This document shows, in pieces, positions 1 through 10,758 of a stretch of 41,519 nt of DNA. Numbering within the stretch: position 1 is the stretch's first letter; every line of letters starts with the position of its first letter. Source of the stretch: Thamnocephalis sphaerospora (Eukaryota > Zoopagomycota > Zoopagomycetes > Zoopagales > Sigmoideomycetaceae); NCBI GenBank assembly GCA_003614735.1, contig KZ992494.1, forward strand, positions 1-41,519, read 5' to 3'. The notes under the pieces were generated by a model, which made no database searches, was not told the DNA's origin, and worked only from the letters and a program-made list of their open reading frames with translations. The position numbers were made by a program, and so were the translations under genes.

Positions 1-1626
1 GGTATGACTGCCGAGGCCAAACAGCGGCTGGCCGAGTTTCAAGCCAAGCGCAAGCATTACACACCGGCCGTGGAGAAACTGCTGCAGCTTTTGTCCAGCA
101 GTGTGATGGCCAACAAGGATGCTGGTGGCGGCGCAGACGGTCTGGACGACAACGAAGCCGAGGATCGCGAGGTGATGCTGCGCTACACGGACGTTGAGCA
201 GACCTGGAGCCAGGTGCAGGAGGTGATGTGGGACGTGGATATGCTACAGCAGCAGCTGGATACCATGGAGGCCGACGCAAAGGCACGGGCCAAGGAGGAT
301 GAAGAGGACGAAACGCATCTGTATCCGGAGCTTTCGGTGATTGCGTCTCATTCGCCGCGCAGTGCTTCTCCGGCGCCGACTAGCACCTATCCGCAGCGCA
401 ACTGCCGCAGCGTGAGTGCAAACCGTGCCATGACGCCTTCGCGGATTCCACGGCCCGTTACGCCGTCCAGTGCGCAGCGCCCCAAGACGCCGTCACGTCT
501 AGTTCAGCCAGGCTTTATGACCGCCAAGGCAGCTGCCGTTGAAGCGCCCATGCATCTGTCGCCGCCCAGCAGCGGCGGCGGCTACAGTGTGCCGCGGCTG
601 CCTCCTTCGCATGGTCGGTCGGCCACGCCGTCCAGTGCACGCTCATACTCGGTGGACGTGCCGGCACGCCGTGCAAAGACACCCACGACAGATATGCGCC
701 GAGTGCGTGCGCTATCCCCGACGCCCGGACCAAAGGCGCCCGCGATGCGCCGCCAACAGTCGTCCTACCAGCTACGTCAGACGGCCGCTGCCGTGCCACG
801 TCGTGCTGTATCACCGTCGCCGAGCACCGGTGGCTATACAGCACCGTCCACCTACACGCAGTCGCCTCTTCGCAATACGGCACGCTCGTCCACTGCCATG
901 GCGCGGCACCCCACCTCGCCAGCAGCGTCCGCTCGATCAGCCTCTTCTCTGGCCATGCGGCCTCCGAACGGTGCTGGCGTGCGACGTGCTAGTGCCGCTA
1001 ATGCGGGGGCGCGGCCTGCCACGTCAATGAGCCGTTACGGTCGTGCCACGCCCTCGGGTACGCGCAACGACAGCAGCCCGCCTATTGCAGCTCGCCGTGC
1101 CCTTTCGCCGGCGCTCACCAATGGCGCACGCTCTTCGTCAGCGCTTGGCCGCTATACGGCAAGTCAGCGTGCTGCAAGTCCATCGCCTCGCTCGCAATAC
1201 CAGTACGATGAGCCTGTGTCGCCCGTAAGCACGCGTAATAATCGGCTGGCACCCGGCAAAGCCAACGGCGGTGCTACATCACGCTCGCGACCCAATTCTG
1301 CCCTGGGAAGCAATCGTTCGCTCCGCTCCGTGCCCAGCATCCCGGCAATCTCCGTGACGTCGACATCGCCGACGCCCTACTCGGACTCGCGCTACATACC
1401 CAACATGTCGGACCAGCTGGACATACGTGTGGCCACCATCGTAAACGCAGCGCCCATTGCTGTGCCGGTGCGGCAGGTGAGCGTCGGTCGGTACTCGTTT
1501 GGCGGTCGCGTCTGGTTCTGCAAGATGGACACACGCGGACGCGGGCGCGACGGCGTTAGCGTGCGCGTTGGAGGCGGCTGGAAGGATCTGGAGGTGGCGT
1601 TGATGGAGTGCGCCATTTCAGACTAG
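1..1626 (+). CDS. GAS2-domain (GAR) microtubule-associated protein, probably 5'-partial
   Basis: An open frame runs from the left edge to a TAG at 1624-1626, with a first in-frame ATG at 4. Residues 1-100 are helical and charged, spectrin/plakin-like, with an acidic EDEEDE patch. Residues 105-465 are low-complexity, rich in Ser, Pro, Arg and Ala with many SP/TP pairs, as in microtubule-binding linkers. The last ~75 residues match a GAS2-related (GAR) domain, ending with VSVRVGGGWKDLEVAL, the counterpart of the family's conserved VRVGGGW strand. GAR domains bind and stabilise microtubules and occur in spectraplakins and GAS2 proteins. Starting three bases into the window with spectrin-like helix suggests that more coding lies upstream. 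It is convergent with the polymerase gene, 248 bp apart. The GAR assignment is good; the true start is unknown. Confidence 0.75.
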   Translation, partial: GMTAEAKQRLAEFQAKRKHYTPAVEKLLQLLSSSVMANKDAGGGADGLDDNEAEDREVMLRYTDVEQTWSQVQEVMWDVDMLQQQLDTMEADAKARAKEDEEDETHLYPELSVIASHSPRSASPAPTSTYPQRNCRSVSANRAMTPSRIPRPVTPSSAQRPKTPSRLVQPGFMTAKAAAVEAPMHLSPPSSGGGYSVPRLPPSHGRSATPSSARSYSVDVPARRAKTPTTDMRRVRALSPTPGPKAPAMRRQQSSYQLRQTAAAVPRRAVSPSPSTGGYTAPSTYTQSPLRNTARSSTAMARHPTSPAASARSASSLAMRPPNGAGVRRASAANAGARPATSMSRYGRATPSGTRNDSSPPIAARRALSPALTNGARSSSALGRYTASQRAASPSPRSQYQYDEPVSPVSTRNNRLAPGKANGGATSRSRPNSALGSNRSLRSVPSIPAISVTSTSPTPYSDSRYIPNMSDQLDIRVATIVNAAPIAVPVRQVSVGRYSFGGRVWFCKMDTRGRGRDGVSVRVGGGWKDLEVALMECAISD

Positions 1627-1874
1627 GCGTGGCCGTGGCACATTTTCGCCATCACCAGGCGCGTCCTACTTTCTATCCTCACTTTTCAGCGTCCTTGTAC
1701 GCATGGACTGCCATATACTACATTTATCTGCACGCTCGTTCTTGGCCATATTACCAGCACTGTCAGTCACGCCACCACCACCTTTACCGCCCGTTACGTA
1801 TGTCAATAATATATTATCGTTGTGAGTATACGCTTAGACATGCTGCGTGCCACAGTTTCCAGTAAACAGTCGGC

Positions 1875-4800
1875 TTAGCCAGCTGATGAACGGCTAAAGA
1901 AATCCAGCAGGTTGCGTTTGCGTTTTCCATTGTCGTTGCCACCGCCAGACCCTAGGTTGCTGCCCCGCTTGGTGCGTTTGTCCTTTACAGATGAGCTCGC
2001 AAGTGATCGCGCGGTGCGTTTTTTCGTCACCGGGTCTGGTTTGGTGTCCGGTTCGGCTGGTGCTGGCACCGCATCTTGCTCCAGCCGCTGCGTCGCATTC
2101 AAGCATTGCTCAACGTGATGCGACAGAGCAGCCTCCGATCTGGCCTGCAGTTCTCGTTCGCAGACTGGACATACTGCATGCAAGAGTGCACTTTTAGATG
2201 TGCTTGCTTCGTCTGTGCTGTCGTTTTTGGTTGCAGACGATGCAACGGAACTGCTGGTTGCAGAGGCGGACAGGAACTGTAATGCGAATAGTGTTAGCTG
2301 TGGTTGATGAGAGGTGTCGACACTGCTTGCTCTCACTCGAGTAATGTTTTCGCGAGTTTCCTTGCTCTCCATGTCCTGCAGCGCTGAAAGGCGAACACCC
2401 ATTAGACGCAGACTAAGCGGCATTTCTGCCAGCAGAATCTGCAGACTCTATGTTAACCGCCATGCTGCAGCGTCACCAGCTGGTGTGGTCGTCTGTAACA
2501 TGCCTGCTTTCCGTGCAGATAAATGTCGTCTGCTTCAAAGATACACCGTGGAAGGCTTTTTGCGCGGCTCAGCACCTGGAAATTGGTAAGTTTGAGCTTA
2601 AGCGAAATGGTGCTGCCCTGTTGCGCTGATTTTAGTGTGCTGATGCATTTGACGCTAGACAGTGCCAGCTTGCCCACCTTGATCTGCTTGCGCTTTAGGT
2701 TTGCGGCCAATTTATCCGAAATGTCGCGAAGCTTTGCAAGCTGTTGCTCGCCCCGCGACATGGCAGCAAACGTTCTAAAAAGTGCGTTGCGTGAACGGGT
2801 GAATATCGCAATACCCAATGCCAGAAGCGTCCCTACAACCATACCGCTCTACGCTTATGCTTTTGCGGTCGTATTGTCTGCTCCATGTTGGTCATTTTTA
2901 CGCTGTCAGCTCTATGAGTTTGCGCTGCAAAGCCTGCTGATTGCCTTACATTGTCAGGTCTGTAGATCCCAGACCTAGTGCGGACTTTGCGATAAACTCG
3001 AATGACTTTGGTGTCATGAGCAATTTGAGCACTGCACGCTGCTCATACTACCATGGGTCGAACGGTAAGTGCTAGTTACCGTTGCAACTGACCAACACGA
3101 CCCACCATATCCTGTCCAGTCTTGACATCCAGTGCGGCCAAAATCTGCTCCATAACACGACCCACACCTGCATTGCATGCATGTATGTATGGGAAACAGT
3201 GAGAGCTGAGCGCGGAGGCAGCGGTGCAAGCAGGGGACTACATACCGCGCATTTTCCGGATGGGCAACTCGCGCACAAACCTGATCACCGCTTCATAGTC
3301 GTTTGGCAAAATGTACTGGCCTGTCTATCGTGTGAGCCACTGTGCACGTGTAGGCATGCATCCCAGTAATCACCATTGGGCTTGTTGATGTCAGAGCAAA
3401 TCTAAAGACACGGTTGTCTGTGTGAGTCAAGCCTTAAAGATGCGCTCGACATACTATACTTGCTTTGGCTAGTCGTCTTGTATGACGGTAGTAAACGCAC
3501 ATACACATGAGCAGGGGGCTGATATCAGCGCATGAACCGTAACACGTACTTGTTTGGCCCAATACCGGCGCTTGCTGGATGGTGCCAACAGCGCTGGTAA
3601 GCATCTGGCTGCTTTGCGCCAATATCCTAGCTTACCAGTAAGTGATGTTTTCCTGCATCGTGTAGCACAACATTCATGAGAATATGGCTCGCAATTGACG
3701 GGTGCTGCCAAACTTACTCTTGTATTTCGCGTCGGAGCTGTTGTACGACATCTACAACCTTGGTGCCGGTCCTTGCCAAGTACGCTGTAAGATTGAGGTA
3801 TGCTGAGGATGACGGAGCGACATGAAAGTGTCAAAAGGCGGTTGCGCTCGCAATTTGTCATGCATAGACGCACACTCGTCGACACCGGCGGCACTGTCAT
3901 ATGTGCTATACGTCAGTAGCATTCCGATTGATTGCATTCTTTGGGCAACATACAGAAACTCTGGATCGTATTTCTACAGCAGTCGATTGCAGTGAGAGGG
4001 CGGTGATGCAGCAGTGCTGTGGTGCAAAATGCATACCTCTAAAACGGTATGTACTTCTTTAGATACGGCTCTGGTGTGCAATGTGGGATTAGCCTTTTGT
4101 CAATATCACCTCTGCCATCTCAGCTGCCTACTTGTACTTGACGAAATTGACTGGGATGATGACCAGATCTGCATAGTAACTGGGTGTTAGCACGTCGAGC
4201 TTGCCACCGTTGACCGCTAATGCTACCGACCTGGACATAGTTTCTGTAAGGATACAATTTGCCGAGTTAATGTCAAACGTTCATGTGCCGTCGCGTAATG
4301 GCTTACCTTTGCAATATAGCCTGGCATTGCTGAGCGCACGCCGTACTTTCTATTCGCAGTGCCAACACGCGCAACAGATCAGTGGTAGTCACGCGCAGCT
4401 CACTTGGACGGCACACTTACCGCGCCTCGTCTGCGCAGAAAGGGCACAAGGGTAATTGTTTGCGGGAGTTTAGCGTATTTGGTGGCCGTATGTTGCGCTG
4501 TATACTCACAATTGGCCGTCGATAACATGCTCATCCCCTGCGAAGAACCGTGGTAAGCACACCTGATGCTGCTAGGAAGCGGCCAAACTACAAACGGCAC
4601 TTACGCCAACGCCCATCGGCTTCTGTCGCAGAGAAGGGTCGTCCCTTTCCTCAACAGCGGCATAAAAGGCTGGAGGACGCGACTTGGTAGTCATCGAGTT
4701 GCTATTACTTGGACACACTCTATGCGCTTACCATCCATATCAACGTGCACAATCGTTTGCGACAAGTCGCGCTCCGCCTCGAGTCGTCGCCAGTCGGCGT

Positions 4801-5432
4801 CCACCATCTGTTGCACACGAGCCAGATCGCTTTTTCGAAGGCGCGACCGTCGCGCAAGCAGCTCTGCAACACGTTTGCGAAGACTAGCATCTTTCTTTTG
4901 CTCGTTCTCAAAGAACGGTGAGCCCTGCTGGGCGGCAGTTTGCGTTAGTAGTGCGCCGGTCGGCACCCGAATACGTGCTTGCCTTTGATATTTCGTAGAT
5001 AATGCGGTTGACTCGGTCCTTATCGACGTTTTCCAGGCCCGCTTTGCCCGTGCTAGGCCCGGCAATACGTGCCATCAGTGTTCCACTGGCCTTTTGATCG
5101 GGCTGTACTGCGTCTACGTCTTTGTCCGGGCTATCTATTGCTGTGCGCGTGTTTCCCTCGGTCATCTGTGCTTGTTCCTCGTATGCGGCCACTTTGGCCC
5201 AGAAGCTCGCAGTCTCGTCATATTCACCGAGGCACCATTCGTCTTCCGCGGACACGTCGTCCTCACTCTCAGCTAGACACCACTCGGCCTCGTCTGCCAC
5301 GGTATGCGTTGCCACCGTGCTCGGGTCATTCATAGCGGCAGCAATAGAGGGGGATCCCCGCCCTGCAGACGTGTTCAGCGAGTCTGCTAGTGTCTCTGGC
5401 CCAGAAGGTGTCTGCGCACTGCTACTGTCCAT
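1875..5432 (-). CDS. POLK: DNA polymerase kappa (Y-family, DinB-type), 23 exons
   Basis: Translesion polymerase. Splicing by consensus sites gives 23 exons: 5432-4983, 4924-4732, 4669-4605, 4537-4510, 4430-4421, 4349-4307, 4243-4231, 4168-4132, 4070-4037, 3973-3954, 3893-3874, 3802-3718, 3652-3636, 3574-3550, 3476-3464, 3401-3374, 3320-3246, 3167-3106, 3047-2950, 2877-2845, 2774-2678, 2617-2504 and 2438-1875. They sum to 2124 nt, exactly 708 codons. Seen in order: acidic N-terminus; kappa-specific N-clasp (AGLENVDKDRVNRIIYEISK); catalytic VDMD (about 211-214, split by an intron) followed by AFYAAVE; YGVRSAMPG; second metal site VDES (D310, E311); KPNGQY; palm/thumb LPIRK and ALGLGS; little finger KSISVERTF and LRLMGVR. 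The tail has a C2HC UBZ finger (C610, C613, His ~627, C632) and a terminal LLDFF PIP-like box. Three introns are GC-AG. The start is the first ATG that avoids an implausible upstream leader. Confidence 0.93.
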
Positions 5433-6735
5433 GGCTGCACTGCTTGGAACGAAATGCACACGGGTAATCCAGGTGGGGTGGGGGCAAAACAATGTTTGGA
5501 CGCGCAGGACCGAAATAATAACAAAGCGCCGTACTCGAGCAAGCGTGATCCAGGGTTTCACAAACCATCTACGGTGTGGCATACTGTCAAGCAGCGCAGC
5601 GTACAAACCGGGTACTGCTTCAGCTTTTTACATCGGTAACGCTGAGTTGAATTGCCGCGCCTTGACATGCTCTAATTCTACGCAAGCACGTCAGACTAGT
5701 AGTTCGGAGTTGGTCAACCTGCATTGTGTTCTCATTGGCGCGGGTCTTTGCACACGGCGGGCAGAGGTTGACTCAAATTACGGTATCCTCTCCTGAACCA
5801 ATTGCGTTTACCATGCAAACGCTGCTTTTTACATACATGCAGCAAAGATTGTATGCACCTAGCACGTTCTTGATACGGCATAGTTAGTGTATCGCTGCGC
5901 GCGTAACAGTTCATCATAGCAATAGGGAAACACTAGCCATTACCATGCTTGATAGGAGCAGACTGCGCCACTGCATGGGCCTCTCTGCTTTCCGCGTGTC
6001 TTTGCCAGTGTCTGCAATCTGCTATAGGTTCCTTGCATCCTAGCTGCTTTTACCGTTTCTTTTTACGCATGCGTATATCCAAGACTGCGCCTTTGAAGTG
6101 CATTGTGACGATTAGCTGCATAGACTATGAATTGGATGCTCATTATTCCAGTAAACTGCGATTGCGTTGACATGCATGGAAGCAGGATAAACGTAGCCAG
6201 CCAATGCGCTACCCCTCGTATCTATTCAAAAGCTATCGCGACAAGCACAGGTACACGCACTACGGCAGTAAATTGCGCTGGATTATGGTACATGTCATAG
6301 CACTCGTTTCATTAGCCTTTAGCCCCTTTCCACGCCAATATCACCTCAACCACCCCTTTTTCTCGAAATGCTATTGCGTTCTATTGAAACGTCGTGAAGA
6401 TGCCCCTGTGTTGGATGGGGCCGTGCGTTGCGGCTTCAATGGTGGTGGTGGTGGTGGTGCGTGCATACGCACACTTGAATCTCCTGGCGCCGCTTTACCA
6501 CTCAGTGGTAATGTGCAAGAAAGGGGTGCTACTCCTTTTTGCGTTACCGTTGTTGTGGCTGTTGCGCTGCTTACCATTGCCGCCAAATGCCATCTCTGCG
6601 ATTTGCAAAACACTCCATTTCTTGCTCCAAACTATCCGCCACTACTGTTTTCCACCACTATCAAGACCACCATTTGAGCACATCTGCCTGAATACTGATT
6701 CATCTGTCATCTGGCACAGTTGCACCAAAGAAAAC
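5433..6735. other. Intergenic region, divergent promoters of POLK and SulP-A
   Basis: About 1.3 kb between the start codons of the polymerase gene (-) and the first sulfate permease (+). Open frames here are short, lack family motifs and contradict each other across strands. A GGT-rich run lies at about 6438-6459. The frame of the permease stays open upstream to 6394, but that stretch is an unconserved hydrophobic leader. No gene, RNA or clear regulatory site was recognised. Confidence 0.5.
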
Positions 6736-9599
6736 ATGCCATCGGCGGCCAATTTGCGAGCACGCTGCCTTGGCAGTTGGCTAGCGAATCGCTTGCCTGT
6801 CGTGCGTTGGGTGCCGCGGTACAGCCGCCGTTGGTTAGTGGGAGACATCATATCAGGCCTGACCATGGGCATCATGTTGGTGCCGCAAGGACTCGCATAT
6901 GCAAGAGTTGGCTCGCTGCCTATGGAAATGGGACTGCAAAGCGCACTATTTAGTGCCATAGTCTACATTCTGCTTGGAACATGCAAGGAAATGAGCATTG
7001 GCCCAAGCGCAATGCTTGCGCTGCACACCGGCCGTTTTGTGCAGCAAATAGTCACGGACGCTGGCTCCAGCGCAGACACGGCGCTTGTTTCAGCGGTCGC
7101 AGGCATGCTTTCCCTCTGCACTGGAGTCTTGATTTTGCTTGTTGGACTGCTCAATCTGGGAGTCATATTCGACTTTGTATCCGGCCCAGTCATGCTCGGC
7201 TTCACCTCCGGCATGTCAATCAGTGTTATCGTGTCTCAGTTGCCGGCTGCCTTTGGCATAAAGGGTATCGGGACAAATGCACCAGTCTATCGTATCTTTT
7301 ACCAGACCATGACAAAACTGCCGCGACTCAACTGGCCCGATCTTGTCATCTCGCTTGCCACTGTCGTGATCCTGCTAGTACTTTGGATGGCAAAACGACA
7401 TCTGGGCCAACGCTGGGTTTTCTTCAGCTTTATCAACACGATGCGTGTACCTGTGACTGTCGTTACCATTACGGCGGCCTCGATACTGGTTAATCGGCTA
7501 TCGTCAAGCGCTTCGGGTCCTTTTTCCATCCAGCATCGTGCGCCACACGGTATACCAGCGCCGTCTATTCCCAGCATTCCGCTGAAATATGTCACCAAGA
7601 TCCTCGCTGCAGTGCCCATGACGGCGATACTAGCCGCTTCAAGGACCGTTGCCATTGCAAAGGACATGGGTAAGTGGACGCGTCATTTTGTCGATGCGAC
7701 GCGTTGCCGCGGCTTGTGACCTGGGTTTGTCGCTCATTTGAATTTACCGTCGGAGCTAGCTCGTACGCAGAAATACCGCGCCGACACCAACCAAGAGTTG
7801 GTTGCGCTTGGCGCCGCCAGCTTTTTCGGGTCTTTCTTTCGCGCATATCCAAGCATGGGCGTGCGCTCGCGCTCCCTGGTCAACCTGCGAGCTGGTGCTC
7901 GTTCACCACTCACCAATCTGTTTTGCAGCCTAATTGTGGTAGGATCGTTGTTTCTTTTGTCGCCGGCCTTTTATTACATTCCGGATGCCTGTCTTGCCAC
8001 CACAACGTGTGTCAGCATGGTAGGCCTCATTGCTGGGCCACACACATTGCGCCGGCTGTGGCAAGTGCAGCGTAAGTGGAGGCAGATAGGCCATGCTGTG
8101 CAAAAGCACGCACGTTTTGCTCACGCACTGCGTACTGCACCGTAGCATGGGACGTGGTTGTGGCATTGCTAGCTCTAGTGCTCACACTTACTTTTAATGT
8201 GACGGTAAGCGAGCAGTCCAGTTGTTATTTTCAAGCTTGCTTACGCGGACGACGTGATGTAAATCAGTTTGGCACATTAGTGGCTGTAGGCTTGTCCATT
8301 GCCATTATTCTCTTTCGAGCAGCACGGCCTGGCCTTGCTGCTTTGCATCAACTGCATGCTCTGCCTCAAAAACGCACAGACCACAGCTATCCACCTCCAG
8401 GTGTGCTGATATTTCGGCTGGATGAAGCACTGATCTTCCAAAACGCCCATCACATTCGCGACAAGATTATGAATACCGTTGTGGAAGAAACGCAGCCGGT
8501 ATCCTCGTATCGACCTGTCAGCGATAGACCATGGCTTACCTATGGTGATCACATGGCCAGAAAGAAATGGTGTCGCCAAGCAAAACAGGATCGCGCCTTG
8601 GAGAATATCGAAAGGTGGTATGGCCAGAAAGCAGAGGCGCCTCACCAAAAGAGCGGACTGCCGCGGGGCCGATCGAAAGTAATGGCAGCGCCAGGATTTC
8701 CTCGACCACCCTCTCAGATGCGCTCAAGCAATTCACCAAGAGAGACGCACATCTCCTTTATTGAGCGACTTCAGCAAAGTCGACAGGGGCAAACACCTTT
8801 ATCCATGCATGCTGGCGCTCCTGGTGTGCCGCAGCATAGATATACCGGCAGACACATGTCCTTGGCAACGCTAGAGACGCTCAATGAGCGCAGCTGTGAG
8901 ACTGATGTATCCACGAGGAAAACAGAAGAGTGCACAGCAGAAACTGAACAGGCCGATGTTTTCAGCTCACCGACAACGGACCGCCAGCGCACTGGTTCCA
9001 GCAGACGCATCAAATTGCCCACCAATTCCAACACCAGCGCTCACAGCGGCGATTGCCAGCAACGAGAAACCGTTATAGGCAAACGGGTCCGCTTTGGAGG
9101 AAGTGCGCTCAGCAGTTCAGAACTGCCCTACTTGCGCGCCGTGATCTTTGACTTTGGTTCTGTCAGCAGCATCGACATGTCCGGGCTTGAGATGCTGATC
9201 GATTTGCGCAGCGAGCTTGTCGAGTATTCTGGCGCCAGCAGCGGCACTCCCCACTGGTTTGAACTGCACTTTGCAGCGGTCAGACCGTGCGTGCTGCGTG
9301 CACTGAAAACATCTGGCATTACCGAGGAGAATAGCTGTCTGCATAGATGCAAATCTAGTGCGTTGCATAGTGACAGCTCAACACTCTGCTATAGCTTCCA
9401 GGATTCTAGCCCAGTAGCTGAAAATCGCACAGCGCACCATTTAAGCACTGCAGACGCGCTGAACTATGTTGTTGGCATAATGGACGCCAGGACAGCACTT
9501 TTGGCTTCCCAAATTACAGCCGCACACGCTGAAGCGTTCGTCAGCAGTGAGCTACCAAGGGTGATTATCAGCGAAGCCTCAACCTGTACGCAGGAGTAA
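6736..9599 (+). CDS. SulP-family sulfate/anion transporter with STAS domain (copy A)
   Basis: Plasma-membrane anion permease of the SLC26/SulP family, probably sulfate uptake. Exons 6736-7669, 7760-8071, 8146-8204 and 8268-9599 sum to 2637 nt (878 aa). The SulP signature is VPQGLAYARVGSLPMEMGL in the first membrane repeat; further hydrophobic segments follow, including GPVMLGFTSG and AIAKDM...NQELVALG across intron 1. The cytosolic STAS domain is near residues 720-790, with RAVIFDFGSVSSIDMSGLEM carrying the conserved strand and loop. A long polar insert (about residues 490-715) separates membrane part and STAS. The start at 6736 gives an N-terminus comparable in design to copy B; an in-frame ATG at 6394 adds an unconserved hydrophobic stretch. 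The substrate is inferred from the family and could be another anion. Confidence 0.9.
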
Positions 9600-10758
9600 G
9601 ACGTTGGGACGCGCCGGCAACCGGTGACGTGCAAATCAATTGTAACATGGTCTAAACTGATGTTTTGTCGAGCAAGAAAGCGCAATGTGCCACTATCGGA
9701 ATGCTTAATGAAACGCCAAAGCCCAGCGACGGTTGTTGCATGAATGAACGCGATGCTATATCAGTATACAGAGCGTCGGTGATACGTTGCCTTTTTGACT
9801 TATCCAAGGCCGTGTCCTTGATGCACCAGCAGTCTGCAGCCTTGCACGCCCGGGCACGTCGCAGGTGTGCAATGCCGATCCACAGAGCTAGGTTGCATTC
9901 TGCCGCCGGTCTACCGGCCTATAGCATTCCTGTATACTGTGCAGCAGGTTGCGACGGATGAAGCCGGCTGCTTTGCGAAAATGCTTTCCCACGCCAGAAC
10001 CACTAAACAGCGGGATTGGGAAGGCACGATATCTGCGCGTGTACAGACACAAGGTGACAATCGCCTGCAAGCATGCGCATCAAATGCCGCCTTCTGCACA
10101 GAATGCGTTTTTACAGGAGACGCTGCTCACCTTCCTCATAGTGCTACAGCTGCTCGTCTCATATGCGCGAAGCATATCCTGTTGCTCTGATCGCGACGCG
10201 GGCCTCTGCATGCGCCTCCTTGCCACAGTGTGCGGGTTTCACATCGTCCCTGTCATGTGCACACGATGCGGCCACGTGCGTCCAAGCGAGTGGATTTTCT
10301 GTGCATCGCCGCGTCCACTGTTGCGAACGACATATTTGAGCGCAAGCAGAGCCTGGAAACCGGGTCACCGCGTGATCCGTTCGGCAGCATAATGGATGTC
10401 TGCACTTGCCTCATGCATGACAGCATTTGCGCCATTCGTTATTCCAAATATTATACAAAAGCACCACGGTCGTGTGCTCTTTCACTGCGCCATTACATCC
10501 CACATCGCACCTTCCCATATCGCCAATCTTTAGGAAACGCCGGCAAACGGTGCTATCCAACAGCCCGGACATTGCTGCTTTGTTCTCCTAGTTGTACTCT
10601 GGCTTATGCAGCATTTTGCGTCTGGTCTACCGTTTATGTAACCGTTGAATAGCGCTCAGTTTCGTGCATCTTTGGCACACCGTCCGCTAGGACATTGTTG
10701 CCGCAATTTACGCCACACATTCCTCATCCCACTAGAAATCGCCATCATCTAGCACGCC
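9600..10758. other. Intergenic region between the tandem SulP genes
   Basis: About 1.16 kb between the stop of copy A and the start of copy B. No coding frame with recognisable motifs was found on either strand. A palindromic CACGTG lies at 10273-10278, about 480 bp before the copy B start. The same hexamer also occurs inside coding sequence, so it is not taken as a site. Confidence 0.5.

Noticed and set aside
6394-6735. Start of SulP copy A at the upstream ATG 6394
   Set aside because: The extra 114 residues are an unconserved Val/Leu-rich leader from a GGT repeat and have no counterpart in copy B.
10273-10278. CACGTG palindrome upstream of SulP copy B as a Cbf1-type sulfur-response site
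   Set aside because: It is a single six-base match 480 bp away, and the same hexamer occurs inside the copy B coding region, so it carries little weight.
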